This document shows, one piece after another, positions 44,575 to 54,986 of a stretch of 61,997 nucleotides of DNA (its first letter is position 1; each line of letters opens with the position of its first letter). The stretch lies in assembly GCA_002471375.1 (NCBI GenBank), contig DKPV01000073.1:1-61997 (forward strand), given 5' to 3'. The translations under genes were made by a program, and so were the position numbers. Below the pieces are notes generated by a model. The model saw only the letters and a list, made by a program, of their open reading frames with translations, ran no database searches and was not told the origin of the DNA. Origin of the DNA: Flavobacteriales bacterium UBA7325. GTDB taxonomy: Bacteria; Bacteroidota; Bacteroidia; Flavobacteriales_D; Crocinitomicaceae.

Positions 44575-47082
44575 TTAATCTATTTTGATATTTACACTCG
44601 TCTCGTCCATTTCTAGTACATAATATCCTGCATCAAGATGAATCAAGGATATGTTTTCATCTGATTGATAATTTTCACCCTCGAACACAAGTTTCCCTTC
44701 GAGTGAATAGATTTTTAATGATTCAACCCTTTTAGAAATCTTAATTGTTCCATTTGAAGGATTAGGGTACACTAAGATTTCTGTGTTTTCTGTGTTTTCG
44801 TCAATTCCTAGCGTTGCTGAGATGTCGTATGACCACATTGATCGGCCGTAGGTTCCAGCAATGAGTTTTTTGTCACTTAAGCTTACATCGATCGCATCAA
44901 CTGTGACTGTTGGAAGGCCTGTTCCCATCAAATCCCAATTTTGACCATCATCTTCGGATACAAATACACCTGCATCCGTTGCGATGAATAAAAGCTCTTC
45001 ATTTCCGGGGGTAGCGATTAATGTCACCATATCATTGACGCCGATCGCTGGCAGGTTACTTGAAATGTCTTCCCAAGTTACTCCGTTGTCCACGGTTTTA
45101 AAAACAAGTGCTGAAGTGAAGCCGCTGTAATAACCAGACATGGTAACGTAGATTTTGTTCACATCATTTTTCGAGAAATTAACAGAAGTTACATATTTAT
45201 CAGGGAGTGATCCTGTAATATTTGTCCAGTTATTCACTCCGCCATTGATGTTTCCTTTCCAAACAAGACCATCGCTTGTACCTACAAGCACCTCAGTTTC
45301 ATTTTGAGGTTTGTAAGCTAATTCTGTGATGGTGTGATATCTATCGGCAGAAGCTTGTCCCAGACCTGATAAAGTCAAATCATTTGAGATAGCTGTCCAA
45401 CTGTCAAATGGAGGTGAATCCATATACAATAACCGATTTGAGCCTGCTAATAATGACGTGTTCCCTTCAAGGATTACATAAGGGGTATTCCAGTTGGTGT
45501 TTTCTGCAGGATCAATGTCGTGTACATCCAAAGTGTTTACACCATTAAAATCATCAGTCCAGTGAATTGCACCTCTTTGTGTTTCAAAAACGATCGTATT
45601 GTCTGCTTGATTGACGTAAGTACTTTGGAATCCGTCTCCACCAAAATCTAAGCTCCAAGGTCCAGTTTGATTTCCAGAGGTTGATCCGTTGTCTTGTGCT
45701 CCTCCAGCATAAACTCCTGCTGCAAATGTTGAGCCAGTCACCCGGTAAAACTGAGTGATTGGTAATTCTCCGAGGACATTCCATGTTCCTCCTGAGTTTG
45801 TTGTTTTGTACATTCCACCATCCGTTCCAATGACAATTGTATTGGCGTCTTTAAAATACAGAGCGTGTTTATCTGCGTGGACCTCATATGTCCACCAATC
45901 AGGAACGTTCAAATTCCAATTTTGACCTCCGTTAGTGCTTTCATATTGATCTACTCCAGGTACAATTATGTGGTTTTCATTAAAAGGATTAACATGAATT
46001 CGTCCAAAATACCAACCAAATCCTCCTAAAGCATTCGGGGAAAGCCCGTTTACTCCGGAGTTGGCATTGATCCCGCTCCAACTAGCTCCTGCATCATTCG
46101 AAGTATAAATTTCAGAAATATTATAGTCTGTACCCACGTATATAGCATATACTTTGTTTGGATTGCTTTCAGATACAGCAATTCCAACTCTTGAGTGATC
46201 TCCAGTTGGAAGTCCGTTTGTCAATTGGTTCCATGTTGCTCCGCCATCTGTGGATTTATAGATTTTTGCGTCAGGTCCTTTCGAAATACCTCGATTTAAA
46301 AGATTGACACGGTTGAAGAAACAGGCGTAGACGATATCTGAATTTGTTGGATCCGCTATCATTTCGCAAACTCCTGATGAGTCAGAAACGAAAAGCGTAT
46401 TCGCCCATGACGTTCCTCCGTCAGTTGAGAGAAATACACCTCTGTTATTTGTCTTTTCAAATCCGCTCCCAAGTGCTCCTGCCAAAATGTGGTCACTGTT
46501 TTGATTGTCTACAATCACTGAAGTAATAATTCCTACTTGACTCAAGCCAATGTTCGTCCATGAATCTCCAAAATCATTTGATTGATAAAGTCCATTTCCG
46601 TTGTAGGATCCCCCTCCAAAATTTCGATCTCCAGTGCCCGCATAAATGATATTTGTATTTGATGGATCGATCGCAATTGCGCCAATTGCCAGATAGGAAA
46701 AGTTATCGAAGATTGGCATCCATTGAGCACCACCGTCATAAGATCTAAAAACTCCTCCATTGGCAGCTCCACAGAAGATAGTGTCACTTGAACGTGTTAA
46801 AGGAGTGACAACATTAATTCTGCCGCCAATATTGAAAGGACCTTCTAATTCCCAGTTTAGATTTAAGTCTGGCCCTGTTTTTTGTTCTTTTAATTTATTA
46901 ACCTCTTCCATACCTTTTAAATAGGCCTGTTCATTGAATCCATGAATAGGGTGAGAGCGCTTCAGCATCCAATAGTCGATGGGCTCAGGCTCTTTAGATG
47001 ATTGGCTTTTTTTAGTAGCGCAACCAGTCACTAATAAAATGATGAAAGTAAAAAGTATTGTAGATAATAATCGTCTTTTCAT
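44575..47082 (-). CDS. BNR/sortilin-type propeller lipoprotein with T9SS domain
   Basis: The 835-aa protein begins with a signal peptide and lipobox (FIILLVTGC, Cys21) followed by a charged linker. Repeated BNR-like motifs fill residues 70-740 (SYDGGAQW, STDGGTSW, STDGGATW, TNSGGTW, SEDDGQNW), the Vps10/sialidase-type propeller seen in many secreted Bacteroidota proteins. The end is a T9SS type A sorting domain (VYPNPSNGTIKISKRV ... YYVLEMDETSVNIKID). A lipobox together with a T9SS tag is odd, since T9SS cargos normally carry type I signal peptides. No glycosidase active site is evident. Function unknown; perhaps a surface adhesin or binding protein. Confidence 0.85.
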   Translation of the reverse strand: MKRRLLSTILFTFIILLVTGCATKKSQSSKEPEPIDYWMLKRSHPIHGFNEQAYLKGMEEVNKLKEQKTGPDLNLNWELEGPFNIGGRINVVTPLTRSSDTIFCGAANGGVFRSYDGGAQWMPIFDNFSYLAIGAIAIDPSNTNIIYAGTGDRNFGGGSYNGNGLYQSNDFGDSWTNIGLSQVGIITSVIVDNQNSDHILAGALGSGFEKTNNRGVFLSTDGGTSWANTLFVSDSSGVCEMIADPTNSDIVYACFFNRVNLLNRGISKGPDAKIYKSTDGGATWNQLTNGLPTGDHSRVGIAVSESNPNKVYAIYVGTDYNISEIYTSNDAGASWSGINANSGVNGLSPNALGGFGWYFGRIHVNPFNENHIIVPGVDQYESTNGGQNWNLNVPDWWTYEVHADKHALYFKDANTIVIGTDGGMYKTTNSGGTWNVLGELPITQFYRVTGSTFAAGVYAGGAQDNGSTSGNQTGPWSLDFGGDGFQSTYVNQADNTIVFETQRGAIHWTDDFNGVNTLDVHDIDPAENTNWNTPYVILEGNTSLLAGSNRLLYMDSPPFDSWTAISNDLTLSGLGQASADRYHTITELAYKPQNETEVLVGTSDGLVWKGNINGGVNNWTNITGSLPDKYVTSVNFSKNDVNKIYVTMSGYYSGFTSALVFKTVDNGVTWEDISSNLPAIGVNDMVTLIATPGNEELLFIATDAGVFVSEDDGQNWDLMGTGLPTVTVDAIDVSLSDKKLIAGTYGRSMWSYDISATLGIDENTENTEILVYPNPSNGTIKISKRVESLKIYSLEGKLVFEGENYQSDENISLIHLDAGYYVLEMDETSVNIKID

Positions 47083-47174
47083 ATCCTCAAATTTAAGGAA
47101 TTAGATCTTAAATTTTAACATGATTTTGTCAATTATAGTGAGTAAAGTAGTATTCCTACAAATTTATTTTGGAA

Positions 47175-47460
47175 TTAGTATTCATTGAATGTAGTTCCTA
47201 AAGGTCTATTCTTCCGATTGTTGTCAATCATGTCATCAACCGTCCAATGAAAAGAGTCAGCTCTTGCCGGCAATCCCTCTTAATTCAATTTTGGAAGCAG
47301 AGCTTCTACCTAATGCAGATAAAGAAAATGAAATAAGCTGTTTAACGATTGGTTTGAGAGGGAGGTTTGATTCTTGATATTTAACCAACTCACCGTGATC
47401 AATAAAAACTCCGAATAGAATCTTTCGCCATGAATAGAGCACAAACAGTGACAACATCAC
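47175..47460 (-). pseudogene. Frameshifted gene relic in the 547-nt gap upstream of lpxD
   Basis: On the minus strand an open frame (start 47460, 67 codons) includes a hydrophobic N-terminus (LSLFVLYSW) and ends GRSSASKIELRG before losing frame and stopping at 47257. The adjacent frame continues convincingly (LPARADSFHWTVDDMIDNN ... GTTFNEY) to TAA at 47175-47177. One indel near 47275 restores a single product of about 95 residues. I do not recognise it. The remainder of 47083-47629 shows no further coding signal. Confidence 0.4.
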
Positions 47461-47629
47461 TAAAATTTGTGTTCTGCAGACTATTATTCTCTATTGGTTC
47501 AAAAAGAATCTAATTATTCACCAGCACCCCGGAATAAGCCTATTAACAAATGAAAGCGCATAACATTATAAGCAAATGATCTAGAGCGTCCGTCTAAGTT
47601 GTAATTTAGAACTGGTAAATAATGCGCTC

Positions 47630-48553
47630 ATGAAAATAAAGCAGACAACAGTTCAAGAAATTGCCGCTATTATTAGCTGTCAAGTAATTGGGGATCCTCA
47701 GCAATCCGTAACTGGCATAAACGAAATTCACCAAGTAGAAGCTGGAGATATCGTCTTTGTTGACCACCCGAAATATTACGACAAAGCCCTCAATAGTGCA
47801 GCGACGATTATCCTAATAGATAAAGAGGTAGCTTGCCCAGATGGTAAATCACTAATAATCTCCAAGGCACCATTCGACGATTACAATCGATTGACTCGAC
47901 ACTTCTCTCCGTATAAACCTCAGAGTATGGACGTTGGAGAAAACACAATAGTTGATCCATCAGCTCTTATTTATCCAAATGTTGTTATTGGACACGATTG
48001 TTCAATTGGAAAAAATGTAAAGCTATACTCAGGAGCAGTAATTGGTGACAATTGCAAAATAGACGACGGAGCGATAATTGGACCCAACACTGTGATTGGT
48101 CACTATGCATTCTATTATAAGAAAAAAGAGACTGGATACGACCGAATGCACACATGTGGTGGAGTTCACATTCACAGGAATGCAGAGATCGGAGCGCTAT
48201 GTACAATTGACGCTGGAGTATCAGGAATGACAGTTATCGGTGAAGGAACTAAGCTCGACAACCAAATACATATAGGACATGACACGACGGTAGGCAAAGA
48301 TTGCCTCATGGCTGCAAACGTCGGTATTGCAGGATGTGTGACTATAAAGAATAATGTTACTTTATGGGGACAGGTTGGCTGTGCAAGTGATGTAACTCTA
48401 GAAGATGGAGTTACTGTTCTTGCACAATCTGGAATCAGTAAAAACCTGGAAGCAGGTAAGACTTATTTTGGAAGTCCTTGCGATCTTGTCCGTGTGAAAT
48501 TTAGAGAGCTCGCAGCGACTAAAAAATTACCAGAATTGATCGAAAAGATCTAA
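47630..48553 (+). CDS. lpxD: UDP-3-O-acylglucosamine N-acyltransferase
   Basis: The 307-aa left-handed beta-helix protein has the N-terminal LpxD domain (IAAIISCQVIGDPQQSVTGINEI, DIVFVDHPKYY), hexapeptide repeats (VIGHDCSIGKNVKLYSGAVIGDNC), the catalytic-His segment KLDNQIHIGHD and the carboxy-terminal GSPC. It adds the 3-hydroxyacyl chain to the 2-amino group of UDP-3-O-acylglucosamine in lipid A synthesis. Bacteroidota often hold two lpxD paralogues and this short, isolated copy may be the second one. The PP2C gene starts 1 nt after its stop. Confidence 0.9.
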   Translation: MKIKQTTVQEIAAIISCQVIGDPQQSVTGINEIHQVEAGDIVFVDHPKYYDKALNSAATIILIDKEVACPDGKSLIISKAPFDDYNRLTRHFSPYKPQSMDVGENTIVDPSALIYPNVVIGHDCSIGKNVKLYSGAVIGDNCKIDDGAIIGPNTVIGHYAFYYKKKETGYDRMHTCGGVHIHRNAEIGALCTIDAGVSGMTVIGEGTKLDNQIHIGHDTTVGKDCLMAANVGIAGCVTIKNNVTLWGQVGCASDVTLEDGVTVLAQSGISKNLEAGKTYFGSPCDLVRVKFRELAATKKLPELIEKI

Positions 48554-48554
48554 G

Positions 48555-49790
48555 ATGAAAGAGACGTTAATTCGAAATCTTGAAAATCAAATTGAGTTTA
48601 GAGACTTTAAACTCAATTCATTATTGGAGGTCACAAAGGCCATCAATTCAAATCGAAGCGTCGAAGAAATTACACGTCTTTTTGAATTCATCGTAAGCGA
48701 TCAATTAGGCTTTGATCGCTTTGTGCTATTTCACAAACAAGAAGAATGGAGTTGTCTCTCACGAGTAGGATACAAAGGGAAATTTACAGATCTTGATATC
48801 GAAGAGGATCTTGCAAGGTTCAGCGAAATCACAATCATTGAATCATCAAAAACACAACTATTAAATGATTTTGATGTCATTGTCCCAGTATTCCATAATG
48901 AAATTGCATTGGCCTACTTACTCATCGATAAAATTGATGTTGAATACCAAGGGCGCTATGAGAGTTCATACTCTTATACAGGGTTTATACAGACCTTAAC
49001 GAATATAATTGTCGTTGCCATAGAAAATAGAAGAATGGCTCATATTGATATTCAGCAGGAACGATTCAAGAAAGACCTAGAAGTTGCTTCTACGATGCAG
49101 CGTCTGCTCTTTCCAAGCGATCTTCCAACGAATAAACGCATGGATATTTCAGCTCAATATAAACCACGTCACGAAGTTGGAGGTGATTACTACGACTTCA
49201 TCCCTTTAGGAGACGATGAGTACATCATCTGCATAGCAGACGTGTCAGGTAAAGGTGTGTCCGCCGCAATGTTGATGGCCAATTTTCAAGCTACCATTCG
49301 AACACTCTTTCAGTACCAGAGATTTGATATGGAAAGATTAATGAACGAGTTAAATAAGACTGTAATGAATAGCGCCAAAGGCGAAAAATTCATCACATTC
49401 TTTGTTGCGCACTACCACGCAGGAACTCGTAAACTATCCTACGTGAATGCGGGTCATAACCATCCATTTATTACAAACGGAAAATCTTACGAAAATCTTG
49501 ACCAGGGCTGTATAGGTCTAGGAATGATGGAAGAACTTCCATTTATTAACATAGGCGAAAAAGAATTGAAGCCCAATACAACTATCGTTCTTTACACTGA
49601 CGGGGTTGTGGAACTTGAAAACGAAGAGGAAGAATTCTTTGGTGCCGAAAGACTAGTAAAACTAGTTAATAGCTACTACCCTCTTAACATGGAGGACATG
49701 AATAGTCTTATCTTTTCAAAATTAGATGAATGGAAAGGTCCATTAGAGTTAGTGGATGATACAGCCATCTTCAGTTGTCGCTTCTTTTAG
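48555..49790 (+). CDS. GAF-PP2C (SpoIIE/RsbU-type) serine/threonine phosphatase
   Basis: The 411-aa protein has an N-terminal GAF-like sensor (about 20-160), a linker helix (ERFKKDLEVASTMQRLLFPSDLP) and an RsbU/SpoIIE phosphatase domain with the metal Asp residues in VGGDYYDFIPL, CIADVSGKGVSAAMLMANF, NAGHNHPF, LYTDGVVEL and DDTAIF. It should dephosphorylate an anti-sigma-antagonist-like partner in a partner-switching cascade; no such partner is adjacent. It is coupled to lpxD (1-nt gap) and its stop faces porU2 with 3 nt between. Confidence 0.92.
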   Translation: MKETLIRNLENQIEFRDFKLNSLLEVTKAINSNRSVEEITRLFEFIVSDQLGFDRFVLFHKQEEWSCLSRVGYKGKFTDLDIEEDLARFSEITIIESSKTQLLNDFDVIVPVFHNEIALAYLLIDKIDVEYQGRYESSYSYTGFIQTLTNIIVVAIENRRMAHIDIQQERFKKDLEVASTMQRLLFPSDLPTNKRMDISAQYKPRHEVGGDYYDFIPLGDDEYIICIADVSGKGVSAAMLMANFQATIRTLFQYQRFDMERLMNELNKTVMNSAKGEKFITFFVAHYHAGTRKLSYVNAGHNHPFITNGKSYENLDQGCIGLGMMEELPFINIGEKELKPNTTIVLYTDGVVELENEEEEFFGAERLVKLVNSYYPLNMEDMNSLIFSKLDEWKGPLELVDDTAIFSCRFF

Positions 49791-49793
49791 CGC

Positions 49794-52700
49794 CTACCTC
49801 ATCAGATACATCTTACCGAACCCTTTTTTGAAATGCTGATCAGCGCCTGAGTCTCGCCGCAGGATATCTTCTCCATTTATTTGAGCCTTAACCGTGTAAA
49901 GATATACCCCATTGGCGAGTGGATCGCCGAATTCATCCGTTCCATCCCAAGCGTACTCTGTGATGTTTCTTCCGATGTGAATTTGTCCTAACTCATCCTC
50001 TGTAATCTCTCTGACTACTCTTCCGGACACTGTCATTATCTGAATCAATATCTCCTCAGGCTCCTGCGACCCTGTCAATGTGAACACGAAACGTGTGCTC
50101 GTTGTAAATGGATTCGGATAGTTCATCATTTGCGTTATACTGGACTCATGTACCACCTCGAAAGAAACTTTATATTCCAAATCAGCTGAAAGGTTTCCAC
50201 TTCGATCAGCCCCCTGAACAAACAATTGATAAGTACCATCCGTTACAAACTCAGACGGCCACATGATTTTAAATCGCTTTGATTGAGAATCTGCTGGTAA
50301 CCACTGCATGATAGTTGCACCTGTTTGATCTACAAACGGGATACGTACCTGTACTCCATTCGGATCAGTTAGATAAACCCCAAATAAGGTCGTATCAGAA
50401 ATGTCGTCCATGATCAAAAACTCGTTATCATCTTTCAAGGTGATCAAGACATCACTGTAAGGATCAACGATATCACCATTCAATATGTGACGACCATTAA
50501 AGGTCACATCGAGAATTGGATTTCGATCATCTGGCCTAACAAAGAATGGCACCTGCAATAAATTATTGAAATGCTCCTGCTCAGGCTGATCTGTTATGTA
50601 AAGACTTCCATTCACATAAGGATTCACTTCCATCCATAATGAACTTACTCCTCCTAAGCCAACGGTAGGCACAGTAATCGTATCACGGAAAACATCATTA
50701 ACTAATAGCGGCCCCTGCCTATCATAAGCGATTGGATAAATTACTTGATTTGCATCCTCCACCCAATATGATATCAACAGAGAATCCATATCAATGTTGA
50801 ATATGTTCTTCACATCAACTGCAAAATCAAAGGTCTCACCTTCAGACAATGTATCTGAGGAATGCGACCAAGTATACATTGTAGTACCATCAATTGCAGC
50901 TTCGGGTAGTGGCGAATAAAGTACATGCCATCGATCAATCTGAGAAGGTGTATTCGCACCGGTATCAATGTGGTATGCCTGTAAATCTATATAAGGGTAT
51001 AAATTAGCATCAATGAATATCCCTAAATCCAGAATAGAATCATTCGAGGTGAAAACAGTGTCTATACTTGACTGATACGCCCCTGTTATATTATAAGCAT
51101 TAATGGTTAAATGCGTGGAATCTGATGAACTGACTTCAGAGGGATCTTGCTTCCATGTGACCGTCCCCCAATCCGCTGCAGGTCCAATTCGCGTCGAAGT
51201 TTCTACACCTTCATAAAGCGACCCAACAATGGTGTCATCAATCGAAATAAACTCTGTTCCCTGCTGTACAATTTCCCTTACAGACGAAGGATCTCCTTTT
51301 TTACAGAAAAACGCGAATGCTTTATTCGGGCGGCCTGCATATATACTATCAGAACCTAATCCGGAAAAGATATTGTACATATTCGCCGAATCTAGCGCGT
51401 CCCATGTTTGATAAGTCGTTATTGGCGAATAAATTATGATGTAGTGACTATCAGGCACTTCATTCAAAATCAAATTTTGAAACGCACTCAATTGGGCAGC
51501 ATCGTTGTGTAAGAATGTGAAAATATTCATTGGTCTTGCCCACCATGAATTCGCATCGTTATTATTATTTCCGAAATCGTGATCTGGATTTACAACCGAA
51601 GGAGGTGAAGTATACGTATACTTAGTATACCAAGGCTCTAGCGTAAGTGGATCAATTACGGCTACGTGTAATTTAGGTGAAAAGTTCCCAATCCCATAAT
51701 TATCATTCATCCAATTATTATCAATAGACCAACCAATCTCGTAGATAGTAGCATAAGAAGTAATATGCAATGCACTTGTTCTCGGAAGAAACTCGCGATG
51801 ATGATTGATTGTATCATGCTCTATTCCATTTAAACCATTCTTTTTAAATTGGAAAAAGTGTTCCTGTCCCCACCCCACTTTATCGTCAATGTGTTGGAAT
51901 GAAAATTCCCGGTAATATGGATTAGGATCTTCAACAGCTACTCTCCAAAAATACACTGTACTATCTCCGCACACCAGTGAGTCAGGTAAATTACTTGCTA
52001 CCGACAACCATTCTCCAGGATGAACTTCCTTCACACCACCCAAGCCAGACACTAGAGCATATCTGTGTTCCGGACTATTGTACTTGTCAGTCGTATCTAT
52101 TTCAAAACGGTAGGTATTAAAATCCGCGATCGGGTTTACTGTAGAAGCCTTGACGGTTACACTATCAATAGGAACAACAGCAAAATCATAAGGGATAACA
52201 GGCAGGATTCCGTCTACATCGATGAATAATGACTTGCTTAATTGATTATTATTTAGCTCATCATATTGCTCAACGATCACAGATGGTAAATCCGCAGAAA
52301 TGGAGAAATTATTAAGGCCAAGTCCGATATTTGGTTGCATTGGCATTTTAAAAGAGAACGTGTCTATATAATCCAAACTAGGAATCTGAAACAAATAGAT
52401 AGAGTCAGTAGTTGTTAGCGGGAAATCACGAATTATCTCCAATGAAAAAGTATCAACAATCGATTCTCCCAGATTGGTGAGAACGATATGCATTTCAATA
52501 CTGTCTACTGTCAGGTCAAGTTCCTCTGGCGTAAAATAAACTCCTTCAGCAGTCAATTCTATTTCCGGATTCTGATGCCAATTCAGCTTAATCATAGGAT
52601 CACCATTCAGAATCATCTGCATGGAAGAAGCTTCATAATACAATGAGCTAGATGTTCCCTCCAAGGTGATCACATTGTCAAGCATTTGCTGACCTAAATT

Positions 52701-54983
52701 ATCTCCATACCCTGACTTACTAAACTTGGTATACAATGAGTTCGAGTAATCATTCAAGTTTCCAGCAAAACCTATATGTACCGACGCTATATAGGCTATT
52801 GCTCCAAGATTAGGAATTTGAACAAATTCCTCGGAACTGGACTTGTCTAGTTGAAAGATATTTCCATTATAGCATGAATTAACCAGCATCACAGGATATT
52901 TCCCTGAATTATTCCAATTTCCCGGCTCATCTAAGTTGATTTCAAATCCACTTTCGTTCGAAGAAAAGTGTCCAAAATAACTCATCAAACTAACTCCTTG
53001 CGAAATTCTATCTGTAACTCCTGCCAATACAGTCGGACTCAAAGGGCCACTAGAACCAGAAAAAACATTGGTAACATTTCCACCATAAAGACTGTCCTCT
53101 ATGATCGATTTATAGTTATTCATGTAGCCTTGAAAAAGGACTTGCTCTGTTGCATTTTGACCTCCCGCAAAGTGCAGCACTTGCTTCTGCCAATCCTTAT
53201 TTGGCGAATCATATATATCAGTTGGGTCTTGAGCTTGTTCATACTCAATAACTTTATTCAGGTAGTCTTGAAGCTCAGTATTCGAACGTGCAGAAATCCT
53301 TCCGGTTGGCATCAATGGCGCCCACAAACTAGCACCTTCGAGGCCAGCAGTAATAGCAACATCACTTGATGGATGTCCGTAAGACGGAATTAGTGATTGC
53401 TCGTACCTCACAGGATCTAAACGAGTACCTGGCCCATCTGAAGTGAATGAATCAAAATTTGCCTCTCTAATCCCCTTTCCTAAAAGAAAGAGACCTGAAG
53501 GTTTAATTGTCGCATTATTATAGATTTCATGAGCAAATCGTCTAATACCATTAATATGTTTTTCAATTCCACCTCCATATTGTTGGTAAAGCTCGTCTAC
53601 ATTTGCCAAAATTGTAGTATATCCACCACCCGAAAACGAATTTCTATAAACCTCATAATTAACAGATGCTGAATCTAACGATTCATTAGAGATCATCAAC
53701 AGTGCACTATCCAAAGCGTAGGTGTTTACGAAATCCGTAAAGAATCCTGGTGTTGCTGAAGTCGCATTTACAGCAACAATATTACTTCCAACATCAATAA
53801 TTAGTGATGAATCGAGATAAATAATACTTTGATCCACACCATTAGTACTGTTTGGGATCACGGCAGAATATGTAGCTCCCAGAGACGGGACCAACGGAAT
53901 CATCCTTGGAGTGTCACCATGGACCAACAATATAGGCTGCGTCCCATTAAAGTTATACATGTCCAACCTTATCTTAGGATCAATCAGACTGTTTTCCATC
54001 GCAAAGCGAGATTCTGATAGACCTGAAAAATTTGGTTGTCGTGGATAAAGAAGAGTGTACTCAGTTGGCGCTTGATAATCCGTTAATGCGGTAAGATCAT
54101 CGATTATTTCAAAATAGACCGGTGTTGACCCACTCACCAGTTCAGTTGCCGGTATTTCTTGATTAACTACTACCTGCTGATACCCAGTAAAAGTAGTATC
54201 TAATGCAATTATTCCCGACGCCCCCAATCTCCATCGCAGATGATGATTATGACCTCCCAATGAGGTTGCGGCATCAGAAGAACTTATTGATCTAAGTTCA
54301 AATTTCGCAGTTGGCGCACCTGCCCCCGAAAAAGGAAGTGTAGTTGAAGCTGATAAGTTTTGGCTTACATTGCCTGGTACGCCGTTCACTTTACCAGCTC
54401 CCCAACCTTCTCCAGGCACAAAAAACGAACTGGATACATTAGAGGATTTCTCTCCATTATGGTAAGAATTTGTATACTGACTAACGCATGTCGACAAGAT
54501 ATAATTTGCCGGAGCATAGGAAGAATAAGCAGTGTCAGACTCTACTGTATAACGAAGATTGGTCGTCGAAGAATTCCAAGTAAAAAAGAATTGCAGAGTA
54601 TCATTGTACAAGCTAAATCTTGGCGATGCCCCAGTTCCTGGCGTGACATATAAGTTTGAATCTAACCAGCCATTATTATGTTCTCCATAAAACAATATAT
54701 AGTCACCTGAATCTAGATTGGAATCACCACCATCAATAATATAAATTGGAACTTCACGTTCTTTTGCAAAGATTTGAATGTTCTCAGATTGAAAGGATGT
54801 CACCGGTATACCAGCGCCAATCATAGCACTATAATCCAGACGGTACAATCCATCATTAGCTACTTTGATGCTGTAATATTGTTGATTGTAATCAATCCAC
54901 TCATTCCCATAAGTTTGAGCATTCCCAACTGACACAAACATCAGCGAAAAAAATAGTAGCAGAGAGGAGGAAAGTCGATTCAT
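49794..54983 (-). CDS. porU2: Putative T9SS sortase PorU2 (gingipain-like C25 peptidase)
   Basis: The 1729-aa protein has a signal peptide (MNRLSSSLLLFFSLMFVSVGNAQ), an N-terminal PorU-like beta domain, and a C25 caspase-like peptidase domain (about 400-790) with catalytic His in LMSYFGHFSSNESG and Cys in VMLVNSCYNGNIF. CARDB/Ig-like repeats follow (800-1600), then a FlgD-like domain (MNYPNPFTTSTRFVF ... GVYLYTVKAQINGE) with an unusual tail KKGFGKMYLMR. PorU itself is about 1100-1300 aa; the longer form beside a PorV2-type barrel is the arrangement annotated as PorU2/PorV2. It should cleave T9SS sorting domains and attach cargo to A-LPS-like anchors, or process a cargo subset (inference). It is 3 nt after porV2. 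Confidence 0.85.
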   Translation of the reverse strand: MNRLSSSLLLFFSLMFVSVGNAQTYGNEWIDYNQQYYSIKVANDGLYRLDYSAMIGAGIPVTSFQSENIQIFAKEREVPIYIIDGGDSNLDSGDYILFYGEHNNGWLDSNLYVTPGTGASPRFSLYNDTLQFFFTWNSSTTNLRYTVESDTAYSSYAPANYILSTCVSQYTNSYHNGEKSSNVSSSFFVPGEGWGAGKVNGVPGNVSQNLSASTTLPFSGAGAPTAKFELRSISSSDAATSLGGHNHHLRWRLGASGIIALDTTFTGYQQVVVNQEIPATELVSGSTPVYFEIIDDLTALTDYQAPTEYTLLYPRQPNFSGLSESRFAMENSLIDPKIRLDMYNFNGTQPILLVHGDTPRMIPLVPSLGATYSAVIPNSTNGVDQSIIYLDSSLIIDVGSNIVAVNATSATPGFFTDFVNTYALDSALLMISNESLDSASVNYEVYRNSFSGGGYTTILANVDELYQQYGGGIEKHINGIRRFAHEIYNNATIKPSGLFLLGKGIREANFDSFTSDGPGTRLDPVRYEQSLIPSYGHPSSDVAITAGLEGASLWAPLMPTGRISARSNTELQDYLNKVIEYEQAQDPTDIYDSPNKDWQKQVLHFAGGQNATEQVLFQGYMNNYKSIIEDSLYGGNVTNVFSGSSGPLSPTVLAGVTDRISQGVSLMSYFGHFSSNESGFEINLDEPGNWNNSGKYPVMLVNSCYNGNIFQLDKSSSEEFVQIPNLGAIAYIASVHIGFAGNLNDYSNSLYTKFSKSGYGDNLGQQMLDNVITLEGTSSSLYYEASSMQMILNGDPMIKLNWHQNPEIELTAEGVYFTPEELDLTVDSIEMHIVLTNLGESIVDTFSLEIIRDFPLTTTDSIYLFQIPSLDYIDTFSFKMPMQPNIGLGLNNFSISADLPSVIVEQYDELNNNQLSKSLFIDVDGILPVIPYDFAVVPIDSVTVKASTVNPIADFNTYRFEIDTTDKYNSPEHRYALVSGLGGVKEVHPGEWLSVASNLPDSLVCGDSTVYFWRVAVEDPNPYYREFSFQHIDDKVGWGQEHFFQFKKNGLNGIEHDTINHHREFLPRTSALHITSYATIYEIGWSIDNNWMNDNYGIGNFSPKLHVAVIDPLTLEPWYTKYTYTSPPSVVNPDHDFGNNNNDANSWWARPMNIFTFLHNDAAQLSAFQNLILNEVPDSHYIIIYSPITTYQTWDALDSANMYNIFSGLGSDSIYAGRPNKAFAFFCKKGDPSSVREIVQQGTEFISIDDTIVGSLYEGVETSTRIGPAADWGTVTWKQDPSEVSSSDSTHLTINAYNITGAYQSSIDTVFTSNDSILDLGIFIDANLYPYIDLQAYHIDTGANTPSQIDRWHVLYSPLPEAAIDGTTMYTWSHSSDTLSEGETFDFAVDVKNIFNIDMDSLLISYWVEDANQVIYPIAYDRQGPLLVNDVFRDTITVPTVGLGGVSSLWMEVNPYVNGSLYITDQPEQEHFNNLLQVPFFVRPDDRNPILDVTFNGRHILNGDIVDPYSDVLITLKDDNEFLIMDDISDTTLFGVYLTDPNGVQVRIPFVDQTGATIMQWLPADSQSKRFKIMWPSEFVTDGTYQLFVQGADRSGNLSADLEYKVSFEVVHESSITQMMNYPNPFTTSTRFVFTLTGSQEPEEILIQIMTVSGRVVREITEDELGQIHIGRNITEYAWDGTDEFGDPLANGVYLYTVKAQINGEDILRRDSGADQHFKKGFGKMYLMR

Positions 54984-54986
54984 ATC

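Noticed and set aside
52968..53369. 133-codon plus-strand frame inside porU2
   Set aside because: Antisense shadow of the intact sortase gene; composition lacks coding character and no start signal precedes it.
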